A stretch of DNA of 64,000 nucleotides, taken from Sessilibacter corallicola (GTDB taxonomy: Bacteria; Pseudomonadota; Gammaproteobacteria; Pseudomonadales; Cellvibrionaceae). Within the stretch, counting starts at the first letter, position 1, and each line of letters starts with the position of its first letter. The stretch covers positions 806,001 to 870,000 of the forward strand of contig NZ_JAJSLX010000001.1 in assembly GCF_021290925.1 (NCBI RefSeq), in the 5' to 3' direction. Below, piece by piece: positions 35,801 to 44,593 of this stretch. The notes beneath the pieces were generated by a model. It was not told where the DNA came from and made no database searches. It saw nothing but the letters and a program-made list of their open reading frames with translations. The translations under genes and the position numbers were made by a program.

Positions 35801-36404
35801 GATCAACTTACTAACTCCACTAAACTTTAATTTGTTGGAAGCCGCTGATGGCGAAACGGTTAACAGTATTCAGAAAAAACCGGATTTAGTGCTGTTAGAT
35901 GTAAGGTTAGGTAAGACTTCGGGTTGGGATGTTGCCAAGCAATTGAAGAGTCGGTTTGAACAATTGCCCATTATTATGGTTTCGGCGAATGCTCGCGGTT
36001 TTTATCACACCATGCCAAGCAAACATGTTCACGACGATTACCTCGAAAAACCCTTACAATTAGACGCATTGCTTGAGAAAATCGGCAATTTGTTAGCATT
36101 AAAATGGATTTACGCATCAACATGCGTAGCTGAAAAACAACCGCCCACCCAAGTATCGCAATCCAAAGAAAGTACAGCCACTGTTTCTTCTCATGCAGTG
36201 TTCCAACAAATTATTGAGTTTGCAAAAATAGGAAATTTAAACGGCTTGCTCACGTTTTTAGATGACATCGGCAACAACAATACGCTATCTCCTGCTGTCG
36301 TTAATGAACTTCGCTCGCTTGCGAAAAATTTTGATTTCAAGGGCGCAATTGAGTTTGCCGAAAAAAACCTTCTAACACCAGAAACCGTCAATGACCATGA
36401 ATAA
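32877..36404 (+). CDS. NCS1-permease-like / hybrid histidine kinase fusion
   Basis: A protein of 1175 residues. Residues about 40-490 form a twelve-helix NCS1 (purine/cytosine permease-like) module with FLVLELLGATIAINYG and DLLTRGAGFGYVGSTISSL. A PEDKV repeat follows (about 500-520), then a Cys-rich segment with CTVCGNQF, CSLCCALETRCKDQC. Two more helices and a coiled coil lead to HisKA (SLSHELRTPLNVILGYAQ, His about 723). HATPase motifs are ILINLLSNAVKF, DTGYGIA and SGSGLGLAI. A receiver domain carries LILIVDDN-like and VLLDVRLGK (Asp about 1007), and a helical tail of about 100 residues ends it. Beside urtABCDE, it probably senses urea or a related nitrogen compound. It starts at GTG with a weak ribosome-binding site. 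Confidence 0.92.
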   Translation: MNQKFDAQSATLEQVPQPRRQYNQWVANESLEDFALRHTARRARRWSFSRIANTALGTSSFLVLELLGATIAINYGVYHSLWAIFVVCTLLFISGLPISYYATKYSVDIDLLTRGAGFGYVGSTISSLTYASFTFIFFALEATIMASALELLIGTPMWLGYIISALAVIPLVTHGIAMISRFQLLTQPLWLLLQIAPIIYIAQHPDGTLDQWLLFSGTDAAVNTSFDWITFGTATTVLFALMAQIGEQVDFLRFMPEPGFNAPTSKKKREQKKWWAAVVIAGPGWVIFGAIKLVLGTLLAFLLIQQGVTPDKASDPTHMYSAAFQHFSLSPEAALVLAAMFVIICQIKINVANAYAGSLAWSNFFSRLTHHHPGRVVWLVFNVIIALLLMELGVYRAIETVLHHYSVFVLAWFGSIIADLVINKPLGLSPKHIEFRRSRLYDINPVGVGSTALAAVIGMLASTAVLGEKVAAFSGFIAFFLPFITAPLIAVFTRGKYYLVPEDKVPKDKVPKDKVPEDKVIDAKILESSNKNIKSHASQTCTVCGNQFDQEDINTCPAYSGPICSLCCALETRCKDQCRSKAHIGAQLESVLKPITGDKAYRLLVGPVGQFIFAFTVISVISASIFYIAYFPVHNDGVTENSVIQQAFTTSFILILILLGVLVWLFVLAQKSARMALQETSLQTQKLTDEISAHKVTLKELERARRSADSANIAKSNYVTSLSHELRTPLNVILGYAQLLQKDQEIPSDQKDKLSILHRNGEHLATMIEGLLEISKIEAGRLNLNTDRVRLDLMLDQLVKMFRQQAEYKGLEFNYHCQKNLPTTIKVDEKRLRQILINLLSNAVKFTEHGKIGFSVSYRSHVARFKIKDTGYGIAQSNLSTIFSPFVRGDDVEQKQISGSGLGLAICRQLADMMGADIEVESEEGKGSSFTLLLQATPAETQISERNSLTPIVGYEDNVKTILIVDDNTDHRQLLINLLTPLNFNLLEAADGETVNSIQKKPDLVLLDVRLGKTSGWDVAKQLKSRFEQLPIIMVSANARGFYHTMPSKHVHDDYLEKPLQLDALLEKIGNLLALKWIYASTCVAEKQPPTQVSQSKESTATVSSHAVFQQIIEFAKIGNLNGLLTFLDDIGNNNTLSPAVVNELRSLAKNFDFKGAIEFAEKNLLTPETVNDHE
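34374..34436 (+). repeat. Four tandem 15-bp units coding for P(E/K)DKV
   Basis: Near-identical copies of GTTCC(C/T)(G/A)AAGACAAA occur in a row inside the sensor kinase gene, encoding VPEDKVPKDKVPKDKVPEDK. The units sit between the permease-like part and the Cys-rich segment, so they are probably a flexible linker of variable copy number. Confidence 0.85.
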
Positions 36405-37296
36405 TTCCAGTGAACCCACAATTACGGCGCTTATCGTTGATGATTCTCCCGATTCTCTCGGCATGTTAAATCAAGCGTTAAACAGCGAAGGAATGACGGT
36501 ATTGGTTGCGCTGGGTGGCAAGCAGGCGATTAATATCATCGAGCAAATTACACCAGACATCGTGTTGCTCGATGCCGTCATGCCAGAATTAGACGGATTC
36601 GAAACCTGTCGATTGATTAAAGAAAAAAATCCGAACTTGCCCGTAATTTTTATGACGGGACTGACAGAAACTGAAGATATTGTGCACGGGTTGGAAGTGG
36701 GCGCCGTCGATTACATTACCAAACCCATCAATACCACCGAAGCCATTGCCCGATTAAAGGTGCACGTTCACAATGCCCGCCGACAATTCAGCGCTAAAGC
36801 GGCGTTGGATTCCGCGGATCAATCCATCATCGCCATTGATGATTCCGGCATTATTCTTTGGTCGACAACACGAGCACAGGAACATTTGGAGCAATACGAA
36901 AACGATACCGCTCAGCTTTGCTCGGATTTACAACAAGCACTACAACAGAAATGGACAATAGAAACTAACGCCGTAATTCCGTTGAATGGCTTTCACGATG
37001 CATCGGTTAATGTGACGTATCTTAATAAATTAGGCTCACAACATTTGCTGCGTCTTTCAGGAAACAGCCAACCTATCAATGTTGCGCGTTTGGCGGAAAA
37101 ATTACCGGTAACACAACGAGAAGCTGAAGTGTTGTTTTGGTTATCGAAGGGAAAATCTAACTGGGATATTGCGACCATACTTGGTATTAAGCCTCGCACA
37201 ATCAACAAGCATCTTGAACAGGTTTTTAAAAAATTAGAGGTAGAAAATAGAACGGCGGCGGCGGCCATTGTGCTCGAAATAATTTCGGCTGTTTAA
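36391..37296 (+). CDS. LuxR-type DNA-binding response regulator of the urt-linked sensor
   Basis: A 301-residue protein. An N-terminal receiver spans residues 10-125 (ALIVDDSPDSLGML, VLLDAVMPELDGFE with the phospho-acceptor Asp, FMTGLTE, YITKPIN). A weakly conserved middle of about 90 residues resembles a PAS-like module. The C-terminal LuxR helix-turn-helix is VTQREAEVLFWLSKGKSNWD and KPRTINKHLEQVFKKL. The ATG overlaps the kinase gene's end by 14 bp, so the two are a translationally coupled pair. It is the likely regulator of the urt genes. Confidence 0.92.
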   Translation: MTMNNSSEPTITALIVDDSPDSLGMLNQALNSEGMTVLVALGGKQAINIIEQITPDIVLLDAVMPELDGFETCRLIKEKNPNLPVIFMTGLTETEDIVHGLEVGAVDYITKPINTTEAIARLKVHVHNARRQFSAKAALDSADQSIIAIDDSGIILWSTTRAQEHLEQYENDTAQLCSDLQQALQQKWTIETNAVIPLNGFHDASVNVTYLNKLGSQHLLRLSGNSQPINVARLAEKLPVTQREAEVLFWLSKGKSNWDIATILGIKPRTINKHLEQVFKKLEVENRTAAAAIVLEIISAV

Positions 37297-37330
37297 GGTT
37301 TTAATTCTTACTAGGGCCTGTATGAAAATA

Positions 37331-37359
37331 AAAAACCACCTCTAAACAAGGTGGTTTTT
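37331..37359. terminator. Bidirectional rho-independent terminator
   Basis: AAAAACCACCT and AGGTGGTTTTT pair around CTAAACA. It separates the convergent response regulator and phosphomannomutase genes and can serve both. Confidence 0.9.
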
Positions 37360-37375
37360 AGCAAACTGCAGTTGC

Positions 37376-38728
37376 TTATTCGCGAATTAACGACAGCAAT
37401 TCGTCGCGTTTTTCTTCCATCAAACTAACATTGCCACGCGATTCGACATTTAATCGAATGACCGGCTCGGTGTTTGACATACGAAGATTGAATCGCCAGT
37501 CGGAATATTCAACGGAAAGCCCATCGGTATGATCCACCAATTCGGCGTCACCAGAATATTTTGCCTCTGCTTTTGCAATCACAGCTTTAGCGTCAGACAC
37601 CTTACTGTTGATTTCTCCACTGCAAGGAAATGCGGCCATACACTCATCGACCAGCGTCGATAAGTTTTTACCCGAAGACGAGAGCAATTGCGCAACCAGC
37701 AGCCAAGGGATCATACCGCTGTCGCAGTAGGCAAAATCTTTAAAATAATGGTGAGCACTCATTTCACCACCGTAAACCGCATCTTCTTTGCGCATGCGTT
37801 CTTTGATAAACGCATGACCGGTTTTACTCATAATTGCAACACCGCCGCACTGACTGACGGTATTCTGCGTATTCCACGTTAAACGCGGATCGTGAACAAT
37901 TTTGGCACTGGGAGTGTTTTGCAGAAAGGCTTCGGCGAGTAATCCCACCAAATAATACCCTTCAATAAAACGACCATTTTCGTCAAAGAAGAAACAGCGA
38001 TCGAAATCACCGTCCCAAGCAATACCGATATCCGCTTTGTGCTGGATAACCGCATCTTCGGTAGAGCTGCGATTTTCAGGCAACAACGGGTTGGGAATAC
38101 CGTTTGGGAAATTACCGTTAGGCTCGTGATGTACTTTTATGAATTCGATTGAAGGTAGGAATTCTTCAATGGCGTCGATCACCATTCCAGCGCCACCGTT
38201 ACCGGCATTCACCACCACTTTCAGTGGTTTCAACTCAGCAGGTTTGATGTAACCCAGCAAGTGTTTTACATACTCATCACGAGTGTTGAGTGTTTCAACC
38301 TTACCTTTGCTGGCTTCGGTAAAATCCTCGGCCTCAGCAATGGCTTTGATATCAAATAATCCGGTATCACCACTGATTGGCCGCGAGCCCTCACGTACCA
38401 ATTTCATACCGTTGTAATCCATTGGGTTGTGACTGGCCGTCACACAAATACCACCGTCGACAGGGTAATTAAAAGACGCAAAATACACTTCTTCGGTGCC
38501 GCACTGGCCGATGAATAAAACATCCGAACCAGCGTCGGTAATTCCGTCAATCAAAGCCTTAGACAACTCTGGACTGGTGAGACGAATATCGTGACCAACA
38601 ACCACTTTCTTGGCATTTAAGTACTGAGCAAAAGCGCGACCGACTCGATAGGCGACATCGGTATTGAGTTGCTCTGGGACTTGGCCGCGAATGTCATACG
38701 CCTTAAAGCAGGTAATTTCCCTGGCCAA
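37376..38728 (-). CDS. manB: Phosphomannomutase
   Basis: A phosphohexomutase of 450 residues. It opens with [18 protein letters not shown], then has the phospho-serine loop [18 protein letters not shown], the metal-binding [15 protein letters not shown], the sugar-binding [12 protein letters not shown] and the phosphate-binding [15 protein letters not shown]. It converts mannose-6-phosphate to mannose-1-phosphate for GDP-mannose, and may also act on glucose phosphates. It is closest in style to CpsG/ManB. It lies six bp downstream of galU, forming a pair. Confidence 0.93.
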   Translation of the reverse strand: MAREITCFKAYDIRGQVPEQLNTDVAYRVGRAFAQYLNAKKVVVGHDIRLTSPELSKALIDGITDAGSDVLFIGQCGTEEVYFASFNYPVDGGICVTASHNPMDYNGMKLVREGSRPISGDTGLFDIKAIAEAEDFTEASKGKVETLNTRDEYVKHLLGYIKPAELKPLKVVVNAGNGGAGMVIDAIEEFLPSIEFIKVHHEPNGNFPNGIPNPLLPENRSSTEDAVIQHKADIGIAWDGDFDRCFFFDENGRFIEGYYLVGLLAEAFLQNTPSAKIVHDPRLTWNTQNTVSQCGGVAIMSKTGHAFIKERMRKEDAVYGGEMSAHHYFKDFAYCDSGMIPWLLVAQLLSSSGKNLSTLVDECMAAFPCSGEINSKVSDAKAVIAKAEAKYSGDAELVDHTDGLSVEYSDWRFNLRMSNTEPVIRLNVESRGNVSLMEEKRDELLSLIRE

Positions 38729-38733
38729 TGTAC

Positions 38734-39564
38734 TTATCCTTTGTAGATGTTGTTGTAAACAAAGTTTGTTGCTTCAACGAAGCCATCAACACTACCGCAA
38801 TCGAAACGGGTGCCTTTAAATTTGTAACCGAGAACACAACCGGCTTTGGCCTGAGTTAACAGAGCGTCAGTCAATTGGATTTCACCGTTTTTGCCAGGTG
38901 GGGTGTTTTCGATAATTTCGAAAATATCTGGCGTAAGAATGTAGCGGCCAATAATAGCCAAGTTGCTCGGCGCTTCTTCAACCGGAGGCTTTTCAACCAT
39001 ATCGGTCACTTGGAAGATTCCGTCTTTTAGCTTTTCACCTGCGATCACACCAAATTTACTGATTTGGTCTTCTGGCACTTCTTGAATTGCAACAATGCTG
39101 CAGCGGAATTGCTTGTACAACTGCACCATTTGAGAAAGGACGCCGTCACCTTCACCACTGTTCAAACACAGGTCATCGGACAGCACAACACCAAAGGGCT
39201 CATCGCCAATTAAGCGGCGACCATTTAAAATAGCATCACCCAAACCACGCATTTCTTGCTGACGGGTCATTGAGAATGTCGCTTTATGCATGACATCGCG
39301 GATGCTGCTGAGAAATTCTTCTTTCGAGGTTCCTGCAATTTGGTGTTCTAATTCGTAGCTGACATCAAAGTGATCAGCAATTGCACGCTTACCACGACCA
39401 GTCACGAGTCCAATTTCAGTCAGTCCCGCTTCGATCGCCTCTTCAACACCGTACTGAACTAACGGCTTGTTAACTACTGGGAGCATTTCCTTTGGCATCG
39501 ACTTAGTAGCGGGAAGAAATCGGGTACCATAGCCCGCAACAGGGAATAGACACTTCTTAATCAT
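38734..39564 (-). CDS. galU: UTP-glucose-1-phosphate uridylyltransferase
   Basis: GalU makes UDP-glucose. The 276 residues start [20 protein letters not shown] with the nucleotide-binding GxG-T-R motif, followed by [20 protein letters not shown]. Later come [13 protein letters not shown] and [11 protein letters not shown]. Length is typical. Its product feeds the UDP-glucose dehydrogenase encoded at 47314. Confidence 0.96.
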   Translation of the reverse strand: MIKKCLFPVAGYGTRFLPATKSMPKEMLPVVNKPLVQYGVEEAIEAGLTEIGLVTGRGKRAIADHFDVSYELEHQIAGTSKEEFLSSIRDVMHKATFSMTRQQEMRGLGDAILNGRRLIGDEPFGVVLSDDLCLNSGEGDGVLSQMVQLYKQFRCSIVAIQEVPEDQISKFGVIAGEKLKDGIFQVTDMVEKPPVEEAPSNLAIIGRYILTPDIFEIIENTPPGKNGEIQLTDALLTQAKAGCVLGYKFKGTRFDCGSVDGFVEATNFVYNNIYKG

Positions 39565-40022
39565 TATATAATCCTTAATTGATCAGACTGACTTAAGCTT
39601 CAAAACAGTTCAACAACGGGCAACACCTTACCATAGAATATACAAGCTTGTTGCATACCCTTCTTGGCAGTATCGTAAATTGTTAGCATACGTTAACAAC
39701 GAATAATTACCCTGATTTATTATTGTGCGAGAAGGCAATTGTAAATTTCCAAATGCACCAAATAAGTCGATATCTATCGACAAAAATCTGCTTTTAACAT
39801 TCACTTCCAAACACAGAAACCTTGTGAAAACTATCAGCCGTCATTTGTAATAATCGTTTGGCCTAAACGCTTGAAAAGTCGAATAAGATTACGAAATAAG
39901 CATTCGATGGTATTAAATCTGGACAAGGGCGCACCATTCATTAGAATGTGCTCCCTTCGCTTGCCAGCGCATCGACTTTCGACGAATGGCTTGCAACTAT
40001 AGAAAACTGCTAGAGTCAATGT
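39565..40022. other. Divergent region between galU and fabA
   Basis: About 458 bp with no convincing gene; short frames in it have no family resemblance. It should contain promoters for galU-manB and fabA. I could not identify a FabR or FadR site by eye. Confidence 0.5.
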
Positions 40023-40547
40023 ATGGATTCCTTTGAACCTAAAAGCTCTTATGAGCGAGATGAACTGATAGCTTGTGGCCACGGCAAATTGTTTGGCCCA
40101 GATAACGCCCGATTACCAGTTCCAAACATGCTGATGCTTGATCGCATTACACACATTAGCAGCGATGGTGGTGATTTCGGAAAAGGTGAAATCATAGCGG
40201 AGCTGGATATTCACCCTGACCTTTGGTTCTTTGAGTGCCACTTCCCAAATGACCCAGTCATGCCAGGCTGTCTAGGTCTAGATGCCATGTGGCAACTCGT
40301 TGGCTTCTACCTTGGCTGGAGAGGCAACCCAGGCCGAGGTCGAGCGTTAGGTTCTGGTGAAGTAAAATTCACAGGACAAATCTTACCTACGGCTAAAAAA
40401 GTAACCTATCATATAAGCTTAAAGCGGGTTATTGAACGCAAGCTAATCATGGGTATCGCAAATGGTAAGGCTTCCGTCGACGGCAAGCCTATTTACACTG
40501 CGAGCGACTTACGCGTTGGTCTATTCACTGATACCAGTAAGTTTTAA
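40023..40547 (+). CDS. fabA: 3-hydroxydecanoyl-ACP dehydratase/isomerase
   Basis: This 174-residue protein has the active-site His in [20 protein letters not shown] and the conserved QLVGFYLGW and [15 protein letters not shown]. FabA dehydrates 3-hydroxydecanoyl-ACP and isomerises the trans-2 product to cis-3, the branch point to unsaturated fatty acids. It precedes fabB as in most gammaproteobacteria with this anaerobic route. Confidence 0.97.
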   Translation: MDSFEPKSSYERDELIACGHGKLFGPDNARLPVPNMLMLDRITHISSDGGDFGKGEIIAELDIHPDLWFFECHFPNDPVMPGCLGLDAMWQLVGFYLGWRGNPGRGRALGSGEVKFTGQILPTAKKVTYHISLKRVIERKLIMGIANGKASVDGKPIYTASDLRVGLFTDTSKF

Positions 40548-40658
40548 CATACAAACATAAGTACGATTGCGAAATAGACATTATTATTACAGCAAGACAT
40601 ACTTAATTATAATCTTTTCATTTACTGGCCAAATATGGCAAAGCGGGTGGGGTAGCAT

Positions 40659-41876
40659 ATGAGACGCGTTGTGGTTACCGGAATGGGCATTGTCTCCTGT
40701 ATTGGTAACGATTTAGAGACAGTTTTGGAGTCTTTGAAAAGCGGCCACTCAGGAATTTCCGTTCAAGACGAATACATCGAGCGAGGCTTTCGCAGCCATA
40801 TCGCCGGCAGCATCAATATCGATGTTAAAGAATTAATCGACCGCAAGATTGCTCGATTCATGAGCCCAGCATCAAGCTATGCCTATCTTGCGATGCAGCA
40901 GGCAATCAACGATTCTGGCCTCGAAGAAAACGAAGTATCCAATGAAAGAACCGGTATTATCATGGGTTCCGGCGGTGCTTCTACCTCAAACCTAGTGGAT
41001 ACCGCAGACATCGCCCGCCAGAAAGGGGTTAAACGAGTTGGCCCTTACCGTGTCACTCAGACCATGGCGAGTACTACCTCAGCGTGTTTGGCCACTCCGT
41101 TTAAAATTCGCGGTGTTAACTATTCCATCTCTTCTGCGTGCGCAACCAGTGCTCACTGTATTGGTAACGCCGTTGAACAAATTCAGTTGGGTAAACAAGA
41201 CGTTGTGTTTGCCGGCGGTGGTGAAGAAGAACACTGGAGCCTAACCTGCATGTTTGATGCAATGGGCGCCCTTTCCACCAAATACAACGAAACACCAGAA
41301 AAAGCTTCTCGCCCGTACGATGCCAATCGCGACGGTTTCGTCATTTCTGGCGGCGGTGGCTGTTTGGTTGTTGAAGAGTTAGAGCACGCAAAAGCACGTG
41401 GTGCGAAAATCTACGGTGAAATTGTCGGTTACGGCGCAACTTCCGACGGCTACGACATGGTCGCACCGTCTGGCGAAGGCGCTATTCGCTGCATGAAACA
41501 AGCTTTGGCAACGGTTGACGGTGGAATTGATTACATCAACTCACACGGCACCTCAACGCCTGCTGGTGACATTCAAGAATTGAACGCAATCAAAGAAGTA
41601 TTTGGCGATAAGTTACCACCTATCAGCTCTACCAAATCTTTGACGGGCCATTCACTTGGTGCAACCAGTGTTCAAGAAGCAATTTATTGCTTGTTGATGA
41701 TGAAAAATCGCTTCATTGCGGCTTCAGCAAACATTGATGATTTGGATGAAGGCGCACAGGGCGCCTCCATCGTTGAAAAACGTATGGACGACGTAGACAT
41801 CAACAGCTTTATGTCTAACAGTTTCGGCTTCGGCGGCACCAATGCGGCGCTCGTCATGAAGAAATACACCGACTAG
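40659..41876 (+). CDS. fabB: 3-oxoacyl-ACP synthase I
   Basis: A condensing enzyme of 405 residues with the Cys nucleophile in [16 protein letters not shown], the first His in [12 protein letters not shown], and the second in [12 protein letters not shown]. Near the end [14 protein letters not shown] is typical. FabB elongates the cis-3-decenoyl-ACP produced by FabA. It is separated from fabA by 111 bp and followed by a strong hairpin at 41888-41922. Confidence 0.97.
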   Translation: MRRVVVTGMGIVSCIGNDLETVLESLKSGHSGISVQDEYIERGFRSHIAGSINIDVKELIDRKIARFMSPASSYAYLAMQQAINDSGLEENEVSNERTGIIMGSGGASTSNLVDTADIARQKGVKRVGPYRVTQTMASTTSACLATPFKIRGVNYSISSACATSAHCIGNAVEQIQLGKQDVVFAGGGEEEHWSLTCMFDAMGALSTKYNETPEKASRPYDANRDGFVISGGGGCLVVEELEHAKARGAKIYGEIVGYGATSDGYDMVAPSGEGAIRCMKQALATVDGGIDYINSHGTSTPAGDIQELNAIKEVFGDKLPPISSTKSLTGHSLGATSVQEAIYCLLMMKNRFIAASANIDDLDEGAQGASIVEKRMDDVDINSFMSNSFGFGGTNAALVMKKYTD

Positions 41877-41887
41877 CCAGCTGATCA

Positions 41888-41922
41888 TTCTTACCTCGAA
41901 GGATAACCTTTCGAGGTAAGAA
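41888..41922 (+). terminator. Strong stem-loop terminator after fabB
   Basis: TTCTTACCTCGAA and TTCGAGGTAAGAA form a 13-bp stem around a nine-base loop 11 bp behind the fabB stop, followed by CATTTTCTTATTT. Confidence 0.85.
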
Positions 41923-42218
41923 CATTTTCTTATTTCTACTGCAGCAGTTATATCTCCTCTTTCCTGCTCTCCCAACACCTCTAACACTCTTAGTCTTCTG
42001 CCCTTTTTCGGTATTCACAACCGACAGGAATCGCTCCATAAACCTTTCTTATTTATCTTCGCCCTCAACAGGCAATCCGCTCAGTTAATCAGCTTTGGTT
42101 CAGGCTAATGCTCTAAAATACGCTTAAACATCGCTAATAACGGTTTGCGCTCTGTTAACAACAGAGATCATCAGACAGCGATCAACCAAGTGAACTACGG
42201 ATAAAAAAGGAGGGCGCA
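41923..42218. other. Intergenic region before the His/Asn/Tyr-rich protein gene
   Basis: Nearly 300 bp without a supported gene. The strong ribosome-binding site AGGAGG at 42209-42214 sets the GTG start at 42219. No clear promoter was picked out. Confidence 0.45.
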
Positions 42219-43181
42219 GTGAAAAATTTATTCTGCCGCGATTCAGCCCGTGATTCTGCACACACACAAAACCTGACGGTGTCGCTTTTTCACAACAAAG
42301 GTATTTCGCTCTTGGGTGTTATGCTGTCTGTTTTGATGGTCAGTTCTTTTTCCCAAGCCGAAATTAAACAAATAAAAAAGGAGTCGTATTATTCTGACTC
42401 TCATTCAAAAACGATTACTTCGCACAGCAAAAGCGCGAATATAAAAAGCCAAAAAGTTTCTAAGCCGCAAAACCATTATGGCAATCATTGGCAATACAAC
42501 AGAAACTTTAATCGCCATTACAATCGCGATTTAAATCATTCAAATTATCATCGAAATTACAGCAATAATCACAACAGAAATTACAATCACCGGTCTAACT
42601 ACAATCATCGATCCAACTATCATCACCGGTCTAATTACCGCCACCGAAATAATTATCGACGCGAGGTACATCATCACTACCACAGTTACGGCCATCGCGT
42701 CAGTTACTTACCTCATGGCTATCGTCGCTTAAGGTATTCTCACTACCCTTTGTATTATCACTCTGGGAATTATTACCGCCCTACTTCACGAGGTTACGTT
42801 GTGGTTCGTGCGCCGATTGGTGTTCATGTGTCGCACTTACCAATTGGTTACACAACGGTTGTTGTTGGCGCCGCCACCTACTTTTTGGCTCACGACATTT
42901 ACTACAAAAAACACGGCAAAGATTATGTCGTTGTCGAACCGCCTGAAGGTAAAACCACAACTGTTGCCGCCAGCGATAGCCAAAACAGCGAATGGTTAAT
43001 TTATCCAGCGGAGGGCCAAAGCGATAAAGAATTAGAAAGGGACCGATACCAATGCCACCGCTGGGCAGTGAGCCAATCGGACTACGATCCTAGTCGCTCC
43101 AAAAATCAATATTCAAAAAGAGATGATTATTACCGGGCTCAGGCCGCCTGTTTAGAGGGACGAGGTTATGTTGTTAAATAA
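42219..43181 (+). CDS. Exported His/Asn/Tyr-rich protein (DUF6515-like) with C-terminal YPAEGQS module
   Basis: A 320-residue protein starting at GTG behind AGGAGG. A hydrophobic signal segment (LLGVMLSVLMVSSFSQAEI) ends near residue 48. Residues about 85-165 are low complexity, built from Asn, His, Arg, Tyr and Ser with repeating NYNHRSNYNHRSNYHHRSN units. A DUF6515-like part follows (LPHGYRRLRYSHYPLYYHSG, GAATYFLAHDIYYKKHGKDY). The C-terminal 60 residues (YPAEGQSDKELERDRYQCHR...ACLEGRGYVVK) are a module shared with the next protein. The His-rich part may bind metal ions; this is inference. Confidence 0.8.
   Translation: MKNLFCRDSARDSAHTQNLTVSLFHNKGISLLGVMLSVLMVSSFSQAEIKQIKKESYYSDSHSKTITSHSKSANIKSQKVSKPQNHYGNHWQYNRNFNRHYNRDLNHSNYHRNYSNNHNRNYNHRSNYNHRSNYHHRSNYRHRNNYRREVHHHYHSYGHRVSYLPHGYRRLRYSHYPLYYHSGNYYRPTSRGYVVVRAPIGVHVSHLPIGYTTVVVGAATYFLAHDIYYKKHGKDYVVVEPPEGKTTTVAASDSQNSEWLIYPAEGQSDKELERDRYQCHRWAVSQSDYDPSRSKNQYSKRDDYYRAQAACLEGRGYVVK
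42548..42660 (+). repeat. Low-complexity tandem repeats coding for HRSNY-type units
   Basis: Degenerate 15-base units reading roughly AACTACAATCATCGATC encode repeated N-Y-N/H-H-R-S. They sit within the gene at 42219 and explain the unusual base composition here. Spacing and length are too irregular for CRISPR. Confidence 0.7.
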
Positions 43182-43707
43182 AATCACAACCACCGCAGCA
43201 CTCATGTTGGTTTCTACATTGAGCTTCGGTCAATCGACGGAAATATTTACTTATCCAGCCGCAGGTCAAAGCCAGGAACAAATGGAACGAGATCGCTACG
43301 AATGTTACCGCTGGGCCGTATCCACTACAGGAACGGATCCTGCGACACTGGTGAGCCCAGCGTCGACGACAGCCCCAACAATTGTAGAAAACAAAAACCG
43401 CGGCGATGCTGCCAAAGGAACTATCATTGGTACAGTTGCAGGAGCCATTATTGGTTCAACCATTGAGAGCAGAGGCAGATATCATCGCCGCCATAACAAT
43501 GCCGCCGGTGGCGCTGTTGTCGGTGCCGCGGTAGGAGGAATTATAGGTTCCAGCCGCGAAAGAAATGGTTATCAAAACGCGGCGTTGGAAGCGAAAAAAA
43601 TTGAAATTCGCCAACAGAGAGAACAATCCGAATACGAAACTAAGATCAGCAATTACACCCGAGCATTCTCGGCGTGCATGCATGGACGATCATACACAGT
43701 AAAATAA
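43168..43707 (+). CDS. Glycine-zipper outer-membrane-associated protein
   Basis: The 179-residue precursor has a signal peptide (LLNKITTTAALMLVSTLSFG). The module YPAAGQSQEQMERDRYECYR follows directly, then a glycine-zipper segment (GTIIGTVAGAIIGSTI, then GGAVVGAAVGGIIGSS) predicted to insert in a membrane. A charged helix ends in the ACMHGRSYTVK tail that completes the split module. It overlaps the preceding gene by 14 bp, so the two are translationally coupled. The YMGG-like architecture is known in envelope proteins of unclear role. Confidence 0.8.
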   Translation: MLLNKITTTAALMLVSTLSFGQSTEIFTYPAAGQSQEQMERDRYECYRWAVSTTGTDPATLVSPASTTAPTIVENKNRGDAAKGTIIGTVAGAIIGSTIESRGRYHRRHNNAAGGAVVGAAVGGIIGSSRERNGYQNAALEAKKIEIRQQREQSEYETKISNYTRAFSACMHGRSYTVK

Positions 43708-43708
43708 A

Positions 43709-44593
43709 TTACTCTTTAATTTTGTGCTCACTTCTTTGCGCCAGCCAAGTGGTGAGCTCAAGATTTAAACCCTGCCTCCAGGTTCGTGGTTGAATCCCGA
43801 AATTATCCATTAACCGGCGATACCCCAAAGCCGCACTGTACGGTTTAGCCTCAGCATCGGAAATATCGTTAATCATTCCCTGCGTATCGCGTTCTGATTT
43901 TAATCGCTCAGAAATTTCTTCTGCCAATTCTTCTTCGGTGCAAACATCGGCCGAGCTGTAATGGAAAATGCCCCAATTTTGAGAGCCACAACTGACTTGC
44001 TTCACAACCGCTGTAACAATTCGCGCAATATCGCAATGACCTACAGGTGCACCTCTTCGCTCTGCGTGGATATCGGCTTGATTTCCACGCCAGAGAGACT
44101 CTGAAATGGTTGTCATTAGATTTTCACCGGTCGCACCGATCACCCAACTTAAACGCAACAAGATATGCCGTTCAACTTCGGCCACAATTTTTTCCAGCTC
44201 TGCGAATACGGTTCCACAAGAGTCGCGCGGTTCGATTTCATCAGATTCTAAAAAGCCCGATTTAGTACCACTGAAAACTCGGTAATTGGAAAGCTGCATT
44301 AACACCTTATTATTGTCGGAACAATATTGAGAGATAGTTTGAGTCACTGGGACCACAGGTAAATCCAGCAACCGCTCTCCTTTATCGCTCCAGCCGTAGG
44401 TGTTAATCACCATGTCTGGATTACACTGCGTGAGCTTCGCTTGAATATCACAAACGTTTTCGGCGGTAGAATCTGAAAGATTCAGTGATAGCACTTGAAT
44501 ATCCGAAGATGTTAATTCCTCTTCTAATACTTTCCCAACAGCAGTGGAAGTATCGGTCACTAAAACAGAGTAAGCCAATGATGAAAGCCTCAC
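43709..44593 (-). CDS. RfbD-like NAD(P)-binding protein lacking catalytic residues
   Basis: A protein of 294 residues with the dTDP-4-dehydrorhamnose reductase fold order. Its Rossmann start SVLVTDTSTAVGKVLEEELT has a degraded glycine motif. NPDMVINTYGWSD corresponds to the conserved NxxAY region. YRVFSGTKSGFLESDEIEPR corresponds to the sugar-binding part. Where RfbD has YGKTK with catalytic Tyr and Lys, this protein reads CGTVF. It ends in a normal C-terminal domain (NFGIQPRTWRQGL). It is probably an inactive sensor or structural paralogue; a divergent enzyme cannot be excluded. Confidence 0.75.
   Translation of the reverse strand: MRLSSLAYSVLVTDTSTAVGKVLEEELTSSDIQVLSLNLSDSTAENVCDIQAKLTQCNPDMVINTYGWSDKGERLLDLPVVPVTQTISQYCSDNNKVLMQLSNYRVFSGTKSGFLESDEIEPRDSCGTVFAELEKIVAEVERHILLRLSWVIGATGENLMTTISESLWRGNQADIHAERRGAPVGHCDIARIVTAVVKQVSCGSQNWGIFHYSSADVCTEEELAEEISERLKSERDTQGMINDISDAEAKPYSAALGYRRLMDNFGIQPRTWRQGLNLELTTWLAQRSEHKIKE

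Noticed and set aside
42548-42660. Repeats that could suggest a CRISPR array
   Set aside because: The units are short, irregular and in frame, encoding an Asn/His/Arg/Tyr-rich protein segment; there are no unique spacers.
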